DNA from: Atopobiaceae bacterium
GTDB taxonomy: Bacteria > Actinomycetota > Coriobacteriia > Coriobacteriales > Atopobiaceae
Direction: 5' to 3'
DNA: 64,000 nt
NCBI GenBank assembly: GCA_022483015.1
Contig: JAKVOB010000001.1
Location: 1,512,902-1,576,901 of the forward strand
A model generated the notes under the pieces. It saw only the letters and a program-made list of their open reading frames with translations. It was not told the origin of the DNA and ran no database searches. Position numbers and translations under genes: made by a program. Of this stretch, positions 41,449 to 50,585 are shown piece by piece. How positions within the stretch are numbered: position 1 is the stretch's first letter; each line of letters begins with the position of its first letter.

Positions 41449-42504
41449 ATGGAACGCCTGAGCCGAGAGGAGCTCGAACGTCGCGAGGACGAGCTCCTCG
41501 GGCCGCTCGCGACTCGTGCCGCAGACTCCCGTGGGCGCCTCCGCCCCGAGGTGCCAGACCCGCTCCGGACCTGCTTCCAACGTGACCGGGACCGGATCCT
41601 GCACTGCAAGAGCTTCCGCAGGATGGCCCACAAGACGCAGGTGTTCCTCGCCCCCGAGGGAGATCACTATCGCACGCGCCTCACGCATACCCTCGAGGTC
41701 TGCCAGATCTCCCGCGACGTCGCCCGCTCGTGCCGGCTCAACGAGGACCTCACCGAGGCGATCGCGCTCGGCCATGACCTCGGGCATACCCCCTTCGGCC
41801 ATACCGGGGAGGACGCGCTCGCGCGCGCGATGGCACGGTATCGTGGCATGGACCCTGCGACTGACCAGGGGCGTGCCCTGTTCCGCCACAACGAGCAGAG
41901 CGTGCGCGTTGTGGAGCTGGTCGAGAAGGACGGCCAAGGCCTCAACCTCTGCCTCGAGGTCGTCGACGGCATCCTGTGCCATACGGGTCCCAAGGAGGCT
42001 GACACGTCCGAGGGCCAGGTGGTGTCCATCTGCGACCGGGTCGCCTATGTCAACCATGACATCGACGACGCCATCAGGGCGGGTCTCCTCTCGGAGACGG
42101 ACCTTCCGGCTGCGCCATGCTCGCTGCTCGGGCACTCCTCTACCGAACGGATCACCTCTATGGTCACCGACCTCGTCGACACGACCTGTGAGGTCGGGCG
42201 GGTCCGCATGAGCGACGTCACCTGGGATGCCATGGAGGAACTCCGCGCGTACCTCTATGCCCATATCTATTCGAAGAGCGACGCCAAGCATGAGGAGCCC
42301 AAGGCCAACCGCCTCGTGGAGGAACTCTTCGACTACTACATCGAACACCTCGACCAGGTCCCCTCGGAATATCGCCGGCATGACGCCGACCATCCCGACG
42401 TGCAGGTCGCGGACTTCATCTCGTGCATGACGGATAGGTATGCGGTGCGTACCTATGAGGAGCTCAAGGTCCCCCATGCCTGGGGAAGCGTGACCACGTT
42501 CTGA
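41449..42504 (+). CDS. dgt: dGTPase-like HD-domain deoxynucleotide triphosphohydrolase
   Basis: Probably hydrolyses dNTPs to deoxynucleosides and triphosphate. The 351-residue protein has the HD metal site: His in RLTHTLEV, His-Asp in ALGHDLGHTPFGH, and a further Asp in VSICDRVAYVNHDIDD. CFQRDRDRILHCKSFRRMAHKTQVF is the typical N-terminal segment. The ATG at 41449 was chosen for its AAGGAG; a start 15 codons upstream has none. In Firmicutes this gene usually precedes dnaG-rpoD, which are absent here. Confidence 0.9.
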   Translation: MERLSREELERREDELLGPLATRAADSRGRLRPEVPDPLRTCFQRDRDRILHCKSFRRMAHKTQVFLAPEGDHYRTRLTHTLEVCQISRDVARSCRLNEDLTEAIALGHDLGHTPFGHTGEDALARAMARYRGMDPATDQGRALFRHNEQSVRVVELVEKDGQGLNLCLEVVDGILCHTGPKEADTSEGQVVSICDRVAYVNHDIDDAIRAGLLSETDLPAAPCSLLGHSSTERITSMVTDLVDTTCEVGRVRMSDVTWDAMEELRAYLYAHIYSKSDAKHEEPKANRLVEELFDYYIEHLDQVPSEYRRHDADHPDVQVADFISCMTDRYAVRTYEELKVPHAWGSVTTF

Positions 42505-42573
42505 GGGAGGGTCACACGGCCCTGAGGTATGCTCGATGTGGTCCTGAAGGCAATCTGCCCGTATTGGAGCGAC

Positions 42574-43557
42574 ATGTCTCATCGAGGTTCCCAGGGAAGT
42601 GCTCGTGCGATCGTTGCCGTGGTGGTGCTCGTGGTGGGTGTCGCAGCCGTCCTGGGCATGGCTACGGGCCTGATACCGAGCCTCCTGTCCAGGGCAGGCT
42701 CCGGGACGTCCCAGAACCAGGCCACGACGCAGGGCTCGATACCCACCACACGGTCAGCCGACTCGTTCTCGGAGTACTCATGGGCCGAGCTCTCCGACAT
42801 CTCGAGGCAGATCGAGGCCGCTGGGGGAGGGGATGCCTCGGTCGACGTCGCAAGGCGGTATGGCCTCGTGAACCAAGACGGCACCCTGACTGCCGAGCGG
42901 CATGCCCTCGAGCTCTCGGATGGCACCACCGTTGAGGTGAGGCTGGCTGGAATCATGCACGACCAGCGCTCGGACGCTTCCGGGGCAGCCGGGCTGACCC
43001 TTGTCACATGCGATGCGATCGCCCAACGGCCCATGGAGGACACGGCCACCGTCGATGGCGGCTGGGAGGGGTCCTCGATGAGGACCTGGCTCTCTGCGGA
43101 CGGGGCTGCGCTCCTTCCGCAGGACCTCTCCTCACGGATCGTCCCCGTCAACAAGCTCACCAACAACGTCGGCAAGGCCTCGGATGCCTCCGTGGTGACC
43201 GGTACCTCCGATGCCATCTGGCTCCTCTCGGCTCATGAGGTCTGTGGCGACGTCGACTGGTTCGGGAGCGAGTATGGGTCGGGGTACTCGTTCTATGATG
43301 ACGTCCTTGATGCCGAGGGCACGCAGTACGAGTGCTTCCAGGAGGCTGGCGTGAGCGCGAAGAGTGCTTCGAGCTCGGTGCTGTCCGCATCTTATGGCGG
43401 CAAGGCCACGGCGTGGTCGTACCGTACCCCCGTCCCCGTCGATTGGAACATCGACGCACTCGGTCACTACTTCTTCGGCGCGCTCGACACGGGATATCCC
43501 CATGGGCAGAACGACGTCAACGTGGCCACGGGTGTGGTGATCGGGTTCTGCCTCTAG
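42574..43557 (+). CDS. DUF6273-like membrane-anchored protein, function unknown
   Basis: A 327-residue protein. A basic N-terminus and one hydrophobic helix (about 12-38) act as signal or anchor, followed by a Ser/Thr/Gln-rich spacer and an extracytoplasmic domain. The domain matches the pattern I associate with DUF6273: WEGSSMRTWLSADG, LPQDL, KLTNNVGKASDAS, a W-L-SAHEV stretch, EGTQYECF and a C-terminal VVIGFCL. Such domains occur in surface or secreted proteins of gut bacteria. The usual W(W)LRSP element here reads SYRTPVP. It sits between dgt and rplS. The ATG at 42574 follows TTGGAG. Confidence 0.7.
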   Translation: MSHRGSQGSARAIVAVVVLVVGVAAVLGMATGLIPSLLSRAGSGTSQNQATTQGSIPTTRSADSFSEYSWAELSDISRQIEAAGGGDASVDVARRYGLVNQDGTLTAERHALELSDGTTVEVRLAGIMHDQRSDASGAAGLTLVTCDAIAQRPMEDTATVDGGWEGSSMRTWLSADGAALLPQDLSSRIVPVNKLTNNVGKASDASVVTGTSDAIWLLSAHEVCGDVDWFGSEYGSGYSFYDDVLDAEGTQYECFQEAGVSAKSASSSVLSASYGGKATAWSYRTPVPVDWNIDALGHYFFGALDTGYPHGQNDVNVATGVVIGFCL

Positions 43558-43608
43558 GAGGTCTCGGAACCTCAGATTGTGTGGGAGGCAAGACATGTGG
43601 CCTCTCCC

Positions 43609-43637
43609 TTGCAGGACGAGCCGCGTTCGGGTACCAT
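43609..43637 (+). promoter_or_regulatory. Candidate promoter for rplS
   Basis: TTGCAG (43609-43614) and TACCAT (43632-43637) are exactly 17 nt apart, 72 nt before the rplS ATG. Confidence 0.6.
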
Positions 43638-43709
43638 CTCATCTCGTGTGCAAACCCATGTGCTCGGCGCTGATGCGCGAGCACCTCTGGCCAGAGGATT
43701 GAGGAAACA

Positions 43710-44054
43710 ATGGATTACATCCGTGCCATCGAGCGCCAGCAGATTCGCGAGGACATCCCCGCGGTCAAGGTCGGCGACAACGTCAAGGTGCACTACCGCA
43801 TCAAGGAAGGCGACCGCGAGCGCGAGCAGATCTTCCAGGGCGACGTCATCCGCATGAGCGGTGCCTCCAGCCGTGAGACCTTCACGGTTCGCAAGATCAG
43901 CTTCGGCGTCGGCGTCGAGCGTACCTTCCCGCTTCATAGCCCTAAGATCGCGAAGCTCGAGATCATGCGTCACGGTGAGGTCCATCGTGCCAAGCTGTAC
44001 TTCCTGCGCGACCGCGTCGGCAAGGCGGCTCGTCTGCGCGAGAAGCGCAACTAG
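43710..44054 (+). CDS. rplS: 50S ribosomal protein L19
   Basis: A 114-residue protein at the interface between the subunits. [22 protein letters not shown]-like core, [28 protein letters not shown] and the basic C-terminus [13 protein letters not shown] are typical. It is monocistronic here, with its own promoter and a strong terminator. In many genomes it directly follows trmD; here about 10 kb lies between them. Confidence 0.97.
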   Translation: MDYIRAIERQQIREDIPAVKVGDNVKVHYRIKEGDREREQIFQGDVIRMSGASSRETFTVRKISFGVGVERTFPLHSPKIAKLEIMRHGEVHRAKLYFLRDRVGKAARLREKRN

Positions 44055-44077
44055 CCTCTGCTCATCCGTGTTTGGGA

Positions 44078-44101
44078 GGGCCGCCTGCGGGCGGCCCTTT
44101 T
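44078..44101 (+). terminator. Intrinsic terminator after rplS
   Basis: GGGCCGCC / GGCGGCCC stem with a four-base loop followed by TTTT. Confidence 0.9.
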
Positions 44102-44149
44102 GCTAGACCCGTTCTGGGGTGAGGACTTCTTCTTGGTGGAGGCGGGTTG

Positions 44150-44944
44150 ATGGGTACCACTGGCATGCCTTGTCCGCATACCGCACGAGAGGTGGCGGCC
44201 GTGCTGTCCGATGCCACCTACGAGGAGGTCGATGGCCTCATCGCACGCTATTCCGACGACCCGCGTGCGGGCGTGAGGAAGGCCGTCGCGACAGCCCGTC
44301 GGAGGCACGACCGCGATCGGGCCGAGCGGTCTCGTGTCGAGGGAATGTACTCGCTCATGAGGGAGCTTGGCGGGGATGGAGTCGTGGTGGGCGTCGACGA
44401 GGTCGGCCGCGGTGCCGTTGCGGGGCCCCTCACGGTGGGGGCAGTGGTACTTCCCGATGACCCCATCATATGGGGCATCAACGATTCCAAGCAGCTCACG
44501 CCGCAGATGCGCGAGCGTCTTGCCGTCCGCATCAGCGAGGTCGCGATCGCGATAGGCATCTGCCACGTCCCTCCCGAGACGATCGATGCGGTCGGCATGT
44601 CGGCTGCCCTTCGCTATGCGATGTCCCATGCCATCGATGACACTGGCGTGGAGCCAGACTGCGTCCTCATCGACGGCAACCCCGTCCATGCCCATCCCCT
44701 CGAGCGCACCCTCGTGAAGGGCGACGCACGCATAGCCTGCATCGCCTGTGCCTCCATCGTCGCCAAGGTCACGCGAGATGAGCTCATGGTCTCGTACGAT
44801 GACGTCTATCCGGGATACCACCTTGCCGAGTCAAAGGGGTATGCCTCCCCTGAGCACATCGCGGCCATTCGTGCCCATGGGCTCACCGACATACATCGTG
44901 CATCGTTCTGTGGAAACTTCTTGGAGACCCCCAGCCTCTTCTGA
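44150..44944 (+). CDS. rnhB: Ribonuclease HII
   Basis: Cleaves RNA in RNA/DNA hybrids, including single misincorporated ribonucleotides. The 264-residue protein has the catalytic Asp-Glu pair in VGVDEVGRGAVAGP, the later Asp in VLIDGNPVH, and the C-terminal GYHLAESKGYASPEH. About 75 residues before the core match the N-terminal extension of Bacillus-type RNase HII. The ATG at 44150 follows TGGAGG; a TTG one codon earlier is possible. Confidence 0.94.
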   Translation: MGTTGMPCPHTAREVAAVLSDATYEEVDGLIARYSDDPRAGVRKAVATARRRHDRDRAERSRVEGMYSLMRELGGDGVVVGVDEVGRGAVAGPLTVGAVVLPDDPIIWGINDSKQLTPQMRERLAVRISEVAIAIGICHVPPETIDAVGMSAALRYAMSHAIDDTGVEPDCVLIDGNPVHAHPLERTLVKGDARIACIACASIVAKVTRDELMVSYDDVYPGYHLAESKGYASPEHIAAIRAHGLTDIHRASFCGNFLETPSLF

Positions 44945-45035
44945 TGGGTCCCCGATGCCCCCCGCATGGCTTCTCGGCATCCGCGGCCTGTTGACCTCGG
45001 CAGCTCTTCCAACTGTCAAAGTTTGTTGGATTCCT

Positions 45036-45053
45036 GACTGTTTTTGGACAGTC
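45036..45053. repeat. Short inverted repeat in an AT-rich patch before yraN
   Basis: GACTGT and ACAGTC are separated by six bases, with a related ACTGTC at 45012-45017. The 40 bp around it are visibly AT-richer than the surroundings. It may be an operator or promoter region for the yraN-comM-dprA unit. No clean -35/-10 pair was found. Confidence 0.4.
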
Positions 45054-45117
45054 GGGACCGAATCCCTGTTGGTTTTCCATGCCATTCTCTGAGCCCCACC
45101 ACGACGGAGGAGGACCC

Positions 45118-45684
45118 ATGGACGAGGAACTGACGAACTGCCTGGACGAGGACCTTGATGCGGCCATCGAAGCGAAGGACGATCCCGACGCGGTCGGTGT
45201 CGATGACGGCGCCCCCGACGACGACCTCGATGCGTGTTCGAGGCTCGTACCGTCCTTCAGGCGAATCCCCTACGAGGCCCCGAGGTATAAGGCGCCCGAC
45301 AAGCCCATCGGCCAATGGACCTCGCGCGAGGTAGGGCGCGAGGGCGAGACCATAGCCGCCCTCTACCTCAGGCGTCGAGGGTACGAGGTCATCGCTCGCA
45401 ACTGGCGGTGCATCAAGGGCGAGGCCGATATCGTCGCCATCGATGGGGACACGCACGTCCTCGTCGAGGTGAAGACCAGGGTCCAGGTCGGGGAGGAGGA
45501 CTTCATCCCGGAGCTTGCCGTCGACGGAGCCAAGCAGAGGCGATACCGCGACATCGGCCTCATGTACATGGTCGAGAACCCCGATGTCAGATCGGTTCGA
45601 TTCGATGTCATCGCCGTGAGCATAGTAGGGGAGCAGTGCGCCCGCCTTCGCCACCTGATGGCCGCGTTCAGCTGGGATGACTGA
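45118..45684 (+). CDS. yraN: UPF0102/YraN family endonuclease-like protein
   Basis: A 188-residue protein with a PD-(D/E)xK nuclease-like core. GREGETIAALYLRRRGYEV precedes GEADIVAIDGDTHVLVEVKTR, holding the Glu, Asp and Glu-Val-Lys residues. YraN is widespread and often next to rnhB and comM, but its role is not settled. About 70 residues before the core, acidic at first, exceed the family norm of about 120 residues in total. The ATG at 45118 has an excellent GGAGGAGG. The comM ATG overlaps its stop. Confidence 0.88.
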   Translation: MDEELTNCLDEDLDAAIEAKDDPDAVGVDDGAPDDDLDACSRLVPSFRRIPYEAPRYKAPDKPIGQWTSREVGREGETIAALYLRRRGYEVIARNWRCIKGEADIVAIDGDTHVLVEVKTRVQVGEEDFIPELAVDGAKQRRYRDIGLMYMVENPDVRSVRFDVIAVSIVGEQCARLRHLMAAFSWDD

Positions 45685-47190
45685 TGGGCAGCAGGGGGTT
45701 CTGCGTCCATGGGGCGGTGCTGAGGGGAATCTCGGCGGTCCCCGTGACGGTGGAGGTCGACCTTGCGGGAGGCATCCCCGGGATAACCATCGTGGGGATG
45801 CCGGATGCGGCCGTCCTCGAGGCGCGCAGTCGCGTGCGATGTGCCCTGCGCGCCTGCGACTTCGAGATTCCCCGTCTTCATATCACGGTCAACCTTGCCC
45901 CGAGCGATGTCCGAAAGCAGGGCACGGGCCTCGACCTTGCGATGGCCACCGCAATCCTTGCGGCGACTGCGCAGATCCCCGCCTCTGGTCTTGACGGAAG
46001 CCTCTTCGTGGGCGAGCTCGGGCTGGACGGTGCGGTGAGCCCCGTGCGGGGGGGACGTGGCCTACGCGCTCCTCGCTCGGGACGAGGGACTTGACCTTGC
46101 GGGGCACCTCGGATCATGGTGTGCCTCCGAGGTAGGGGTCAAGCTCAGGCGCATCGAGACGCTCTCCCAGCTCAAGGCCGGCCTGGCGCGAGTCGCCGAG
46201 GTGGGGTCCCCCAATATGCCGGAGCGCATGACCGACCCTGCTTCCACGACGGACTTCTCCGATGTGATTGACCAGGAGCTCGCGAAGCGCGCCTGCGTCA
46301 TAGCGAGCGCCGGGCGGCTCGGTCTGCTCATGGTCGGGCCCCCTGGTGCCGGCAAGACCATGCTTGCGCGGAGGATGCCGCAGGTGCTGCCTCCCCTCGT
46401 AGGGGAGGAGCGCCTCCAGGCCCTCCTGGTCCATTCGGTCGCGGGGCTTGACGGTTCTGCTCTCATGCGGGGCGAGCGCCCCTTCAGGGCCCCGCACCAC
46501 TCGGTGTCGACGGCAGGCCTCATAGGGGGCGGCCGCCCGGTGGTTCCCGGCGAGATATCGCTGGCGCATGGAGGGGTCCTTTTCCTTGACGAGATGCCGG
46601 AGTTCGGACCTGGCTCGCTCCAGGCCCTCCGGCAGCCGCTCGAGGACGGCGAGGTCCGTATCGTTCGAGTGGATGGCACCTATACGTTCCCCTGCGACTT
46701 CCAGCTCGTCGCTGCGGCGAACCCCTGCCCCTGCGGGTACCTCGGGGACCCTGACCATCCCTGCACCTGTGGGGAGGCTGACATCCATCGCTACCGCGGT
46801 CGGATCGGGGGGCCGCTCCTTGACCGCATCGACCTCGCCATCGCCATGGCACGCCCCTCCTCCGAGAGGATCATACGGGGCCAGGAGGGTCTTGGCACGC
46901 GCGAGATGTGCGAGTTGGTCTCGAGGGCACGTGCATTCGCCGCTGAGCGAGAGCGACATGTGCCCGAGGGGGCGGGCCGGGGGAGCGCAGGCCCGCTCTC
47001 GGGGCTCTCCTTCTCACGTTCGGTCCGTGCCACGCTGGAGGGGATGGCCGCGAGGCTCGCGCTCGGTGGCCGTGCCATCGCCCGTGTGGCGCGCGTCGCC
47101 CGTACGGTCGGCGACGTCGAATGCCATCCGGAGGTGACCTCAGACGACGTGGCCGAGGCCATGGGGTTCAGGACGGGGGCGATATCATGA
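45684..47190 (+). pseudogene. comM: ComM/YifB Mg-chelatase-like AAA+ ATPase, frameshifted
   Basis: ComM is a hexameric helicase that aids branch migration during natural transformation. Reading from the ATG at 45684 gives the N-terminal domain (GAVLRGISAVPVTVEVDLAGG to GELGLDGAVSPVRG) and then leaves frame at a run of seven G (46048-46054). With six G the frame continues as VRGDVAYALLARDEG into the AAA+ domain: Walker A GPPGAGKT, APHHSVS, FLDEMPEF and NPCPCGYLGD. The C-terminal part is open to 47190. The combined product would be about 500 residues, normal for the family. It may be a true mutation, a slippage-prone switch or a sequencing error. The stop overlaps the dprA ATG. Confidence 0.85.
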
Positions 47191-48107
47191 GCGACGGAAT
47201 CCGTGAGATGCCAGATGACGGATGGACGATGGCCCCATCCGACGACTCGTATCCGCCTCTCGCACGCGATGCGCACGAGGGCTCAGGGTTCGAGAGGATC
47301 TGGGGCGTGGGCTCTGCCGAGGTCCTCTCGAGGCCATGCGTCTCGGTCGTGGGAGCCCGGAGGGCGACTCCCTATGGGCTCGCGGTCGCCGAGATGGTCG
47401 GAAGGGTCGCGGCCGAGAGCGGCATCGTGGTCGTGTCCGGAGGGGCCATGGGGGTCGACCGGGCGGCCGGCTTGGCCGCGGTGGACGCGGGGGGCGCCAC
47501 GGTCGTCGTCTCCGGATGCGGGGCCGACGTCGTCTACCCACGTTCCTCCGCAGACGTCTTCGATGCCGCGCGCACGCAGGGCGGGGCCGTCATATCACTT
47601 GGGAGCTGGGGGACGCAACCCCGCCGGTACGCGTTTCCCAAGAGGAACGTCCTCATAGCGGCCCTCTCGCCGGTGCTCGTGGTCACCGAGGCCGGGCTGC
47701 CCTCGGGGACGATGAGCACGGCCGTGAGCGCTGCAGAGCTCGGCAGGTCCGTCTATTGTGCGCCTGGGTCGATCTTCTCGCCCAACTCGCGCGGGACCAA
47801 CCAGCTCCTCTATGATGGGGCGCGGCCGTTCATAGGCGAGACGACCCTTCAGGACATGCTCGAGGATGACTATCGGCTGCTACGCCTGAGTCCCACGGGT
47901 TCGCATTGCCAGGAGCGTGGGCGCATCCTCTCGGCGCTCGTGGCCTCACCGGCACGTCCCGACGACCTCGCATCGCGTCTGGGCGAGGGGCTGCTCACGA
48001 TCCTGAGGACGTTGTCCGACTACGAGTCCCGAGGCCTTGTGACGAGGCTGGCCGATGGGAGGTATGCAGCCTCCGAGGCCTCGCTCTTGGGGCACAATGG
48101 GAGCTGA
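47187..48107 (+). CDS. dprA: DNA-processing protein DprA
   Basis: Loads RecA on incoming single-stranded DNA during natural transformation. The 306-residue protein has the Rossmann-like core (VSVVGARRATPYGLAVAEMV, VVVSGGAMGVDRAAGLAA, TVVVSGCGADVVYP, FPKRNVLIAALSPVLVVTEA, SNSRGTNQLL) and a C-terminal winged helix from about 240. The ATG at 47187 overlaps the comM stop. In the neighbour order common in Firmicutes, topA comes next; here it does not. Confidence 0.92.
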   Translation: MSDGIREMPDDGWTMAPSDDSYPPLARDAHEGSGFERIWGVGSAEVLSRPCVSVVGARRATPYGLAVAEMVGRVAAESGIVVVSGGAMGVDRAAGLAAVDAGGATVVVSGCGADVVYPRSSADVFDAARTQGGAVISLGSWGTQPRRYAFPKRNVLIAALSPVLVVTEAGLPSGTMSTAVSAAELGRSVYCAPGSIFSPNSRGTNQLLYDGARPFIGETTLQDMLEDDYRLLRLSPTGSHCQERGRILSALVASPARPDDLASRLGEGLLTILRTLSDYESRGLVTRLADGRYAASEASLLGHNGS

Positions 48108-48155
48108 CGGTCGGAAGGCATGGCGTGCCCATGCCAAGGTATGTTTGGGGGATGC

Positions 48156-49481
48156 ATGGCTCAGGTCAGCGTTGTCGGAGGAGGCCTCGCAGGCTCGGAA
48201 TGCGCGCTCCAACTCGCCTCCCGCGGCGTAGACGTCGTGCTCTTCGAGCAGCGTCCCGTCCATACGACGGCTGCGCACAGGACGGATGGGCTTGCCGAGC
48301 TCGTCTGCTCGAACTCACTCAAGTCGTCTCGTCCTGACAGCGCGGCAGGCCTCCTCAAGGAGGAGCTCGCGCTCATGGGCTCGCAACTCCTCGAGGTGGC
48401 CCATGAGGCCGCCGTCCCTGCGGGCGGCGCCCTCGCGGTCGACCGTGACGCCTTCTCGCAGGCGGTCACCGCCCGCATTGCCTCTGAGCCTGCCATAACG
48501 CTCGTGCGCGAGGAGGTCTCCTCGATCCCCTCAGGTCCCTGTGTGATAGCTGCCGGGCCGCTGTGCTCTGACGCCCTGTTCAAGGCGGTCTCAGGGCTCG
48601 TGGGCGGCGAGGCCATGTCGTTCTTCGATGCCGCAGCGCCCATCGTCGACGCCGATACGCTCGATCGCTCGATCGTCTTCGAGCAGTCCCGGTATGACGA
48701 GGAAGGCTCGGGCGACTATCTGAACTGCCCCTTCTCGCGGGATGAGTACGAGGCCTTCCACGCGGCCTTGGTCTCGGCCTCGCGCGTCATCGCCCGTGAC
48801 TTCGAGCAGGGTGACCTGTTCTGTGCCTGCCAGCCAGCCGAGGAGGTCGCACGGACCGGCCTCGACTCGCTGAGGTTCGGCGCCATGAAGCCGGTCGGCC
48901 TCGTCGACCCGAGGACGGGGCATCGCCCGTGGGCTGCCGTGCAGCTGAGGAGCGAGAATGCGGCCCGTACGGCCTATAACCTCGTCGGCTTCCAGACCAA
49001 CCTCACCTGGCCCGAGCAGCGTCGGGTCTTCCGGATGATTCCCGGGCTCTCCCATGCTGAGTTCTTCCGGTATGGCGTCATGCATCGCAACTCCTTCGTG
49101 GACGCACCACGCGTGCTCGACCACACCTTCGCGGTCCCTGGGACCCAGGTCCGTCTGGCCGGGCAGATCTGTGGTACCGAAGGGTATACGGAGGCGATTG
49201 CATCGGGGCTCCTCGCTGCCCTGAACACCGCCGCCGCGCTTGATGGCAGGCCGGCCGTCTCCCTTCCGCGTACGGGGGCGTTGGGCTCGCTCGTCTCCTA
49301 TGCGACGGACCCGGCGACGAGTCCCTACCAACCCATGCACGTGAACTTCGGCCTCGTGCCGCCCTTGGAGGGCCCGCGTCTCAAGAAGCGCGAGCGCTAC
49401 CAGGCCTACGCCGACCGCGCGCGCCGTGACCTCATGGGATATCTGGAGGGTCGTCCCGACCTTGGGATCGACCTCACATGA
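48156..49481 (+). CDS. trmFO: Folate-dependent tRNA uridine-54 methyltransferase TrmFO
   Basis: Forms ribothymidine at position 54 of tRNA using methylene-tetrahydrofolate and FAD. The 441-residue protein has the N-terminal FAD motif GGGLAGSECALQLASRG, CSNSLKS, RYDEEGSGDYLNCPFSRDEY, MKPVGLVDPRTG and the C-terminal QPMHVNFGLVPPLE. The ATG at 48156 fits the conserved MAQVSVVGGG start; earlier in-frame ATGs add unconserved residues. It overlaps the recombinase gene as ATGA. Confidence 0.95.
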   Translation: MAQVSVVGGGLAGSECALQLASRGVDVVLFEQRPVHTTAAHRTDGLAELVCSNSLKSSRPDSAAGLLKEELALMGSQLLEVAHEAAVPAGGALAVDRDAFSQAVTARIASEPAITLVREEVSSIPSGPCVIAAGPLCSDALFKAVSGLVGGEAMSFFDAAAPIVDADTLDRSIVFEQSRYDEEGSGDYLNCPFSRDEYEAFHAALVSASRVIARDFEQGDLFCACQPAEEVARTGLDSLRFGAMKPVGLVDPRTGHRPWAAVQLRSENAARTAYNLVGFQTNLTWPEQRRVFRMIPGLSHAEFFRYGVMHRNSFVDAPRVLDHTFAVPGTQVRLAGQICGTEGYTEAIASGLLAALNTAAALDGRPAVSLPRTGALGSLVSYATDPATSPYQPMHVNFGLVPPLEGPRLKKRERYQAYADRARRDLMGYLEGRPDLGIDLT

Positions 49482-50422
49482 GCAGGGATCATGAGGTTCC
49501 TGTGGCCGTGGGGGAGGGGCCGGATCCCGTCCTCGAGCCCCTCGTGGGACGGTTCCTGTCGTACCTCGGAGATGTCAGGAACCTCTCGCCCAACACCGTG
49601 CGTGCATACGGTGCCGACCTCGCATCCTTCCAGGAGTGGGTGGCGAGGTCGGGGGTAGAGCCGCTCCATGTCACCCATCGTCAGCTGAGGCTCTATCTCT
49701 CGGAGCAGTCACGGGCGCGGTACTCCACCCACACCATCGATCGCAGGCTCTCGGCCATCCGCTCGTTCTACCGCTGGCTCGTCGACGAGGGGATCACGGA
49801 CGAGGACGCGGCGGCTGCGTTGGCGACTCCCAAGGCGGCACGCCTGCTTCCGAAGACCTTGACCGACGCCGAGGTCGAGCTCCTCATAGGCTCCGTCGAC
49901 GGCGATGACGCGTGTTCGGTCCGCGACCGGACCATGCTCGAGCTCCTCTATGCCACGGGCGCGCGCATATCCGAGCTCTCGCACCTTGACGTTGCGGACG
50001 TCGACCTCTCGCAGGGGCAGGTGAGCCTCTTCGGGAAGGGGTCCAAGCAGCGGATCGTCCCCATCTATGACCTTGCCGTCGAGCAGGTCCATGCCTATCT
50101 GCTCCGGGCAAGGCCCACGCTTGCGCGCAATGGCAAGGAGCCCACGAGCGCCCTGCTCCTCTCGACCAGGGGACGCAGGATGAGCGCCGACGCGCTCCGT
50201 ACCCGCTTCGAGCATGACGCGCGTGCGGCGGGGCTCGACGCGACCCTCACACCTCACGCCATGCGGCACTCCTATGCCACCGAGCTCCTCTCGGGGGGAG
50301 CCGACCTGAGGAGCGTGCAGGAGCTGCTTGGCCATGAGAGCCTCTCGACCACGCAGATCTACACGCATCTCTCGGTCGACCGCCTCAAGGCCGCCACACG
50401 ACAGGCACATCCCCGTAGCTGA
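49478..50422 (+). CDS. xerD: Tyrosine recombinase of the XerC/XerD family
   Basis: Resolves chromosome dimers at dif with a partner recombinase and FtsK. The 314-residue protein has a SAM-like N-terminal core-binding domain and a catalytic domain with Arg163 (ATGARISEL), Lys187 (FGKGSKQR), His260-x-x-Arg263 (HAMRHSYATELL), His286 (LLGHESL) and the nucleophile Tyr295 (IYTHLS). It could be XerC or XerD; XerC commonly follows trmFO in Firmicutes, so the symbol is provisional. No attachment site or phage gene is near, which favours the housekeeping role. Confidence 0.88.
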   Translation: MSRDHEVPVAVGEGPDPVLEPLVGRFLSYLGDVRNLSPNTVRAYGADLASFQEWVARSGVEPLHVTHRQLRLYLSEQSRARYSTHTIDRRLSAIRSFYRWLVDEGITDEDAAAALATPKAARLLPKTLTDAEVELLIGSVDGDDACSVRDRTMLELLYATGARISELSHLDVADVDLSQGQVSLFGKGSKQRIVPIYDLAVEQVHAYLLRARPTLARNGKEPTSALLLSTRGRRMSADALRTRFEHDARAAGLDATLTPHAMRHSYATELLSGGADLRSVQELLGHESLSTTQIYTHLSVDRLKAATRQAHPRS

Positions 50423-50440
50423 GGTGACGACAAGTCATGC

Positions 50441-50446
50441 TATACT
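50441..50446 (+). promoter_or_regulatory. Candidate -10 box for rpsB-tsf
   Basis: TATACT lies 139 nt before rpsB. The -35 is poor. The leader contains a possible hairpin (GCCCAGG with CCTGGGT, about 50507-50535), a place where S2 autoregulation could act. Confidence 0.45.
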
Positions 50447-50585
50447 CTCACTCGCTGTGCAAAAGCACGGCATACATAACACGCGTGGCTACCTGATGGC
50501 CATGGTGCCCAGGACTTACAAGCCATGACCTGGGTGGTCCGTCAGGGTCGACCCCACGCGCAAGGCTAACCAGAAGGAGAACGCA

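Noticed and set aside
49478-50422. Integrase marking a prophage or genomic island
   Set aside because: The gene sits in the conserved trmFO-xer-rpsB order with no att repeats or phage genes, so a housekeeping Xer role is far more likely.
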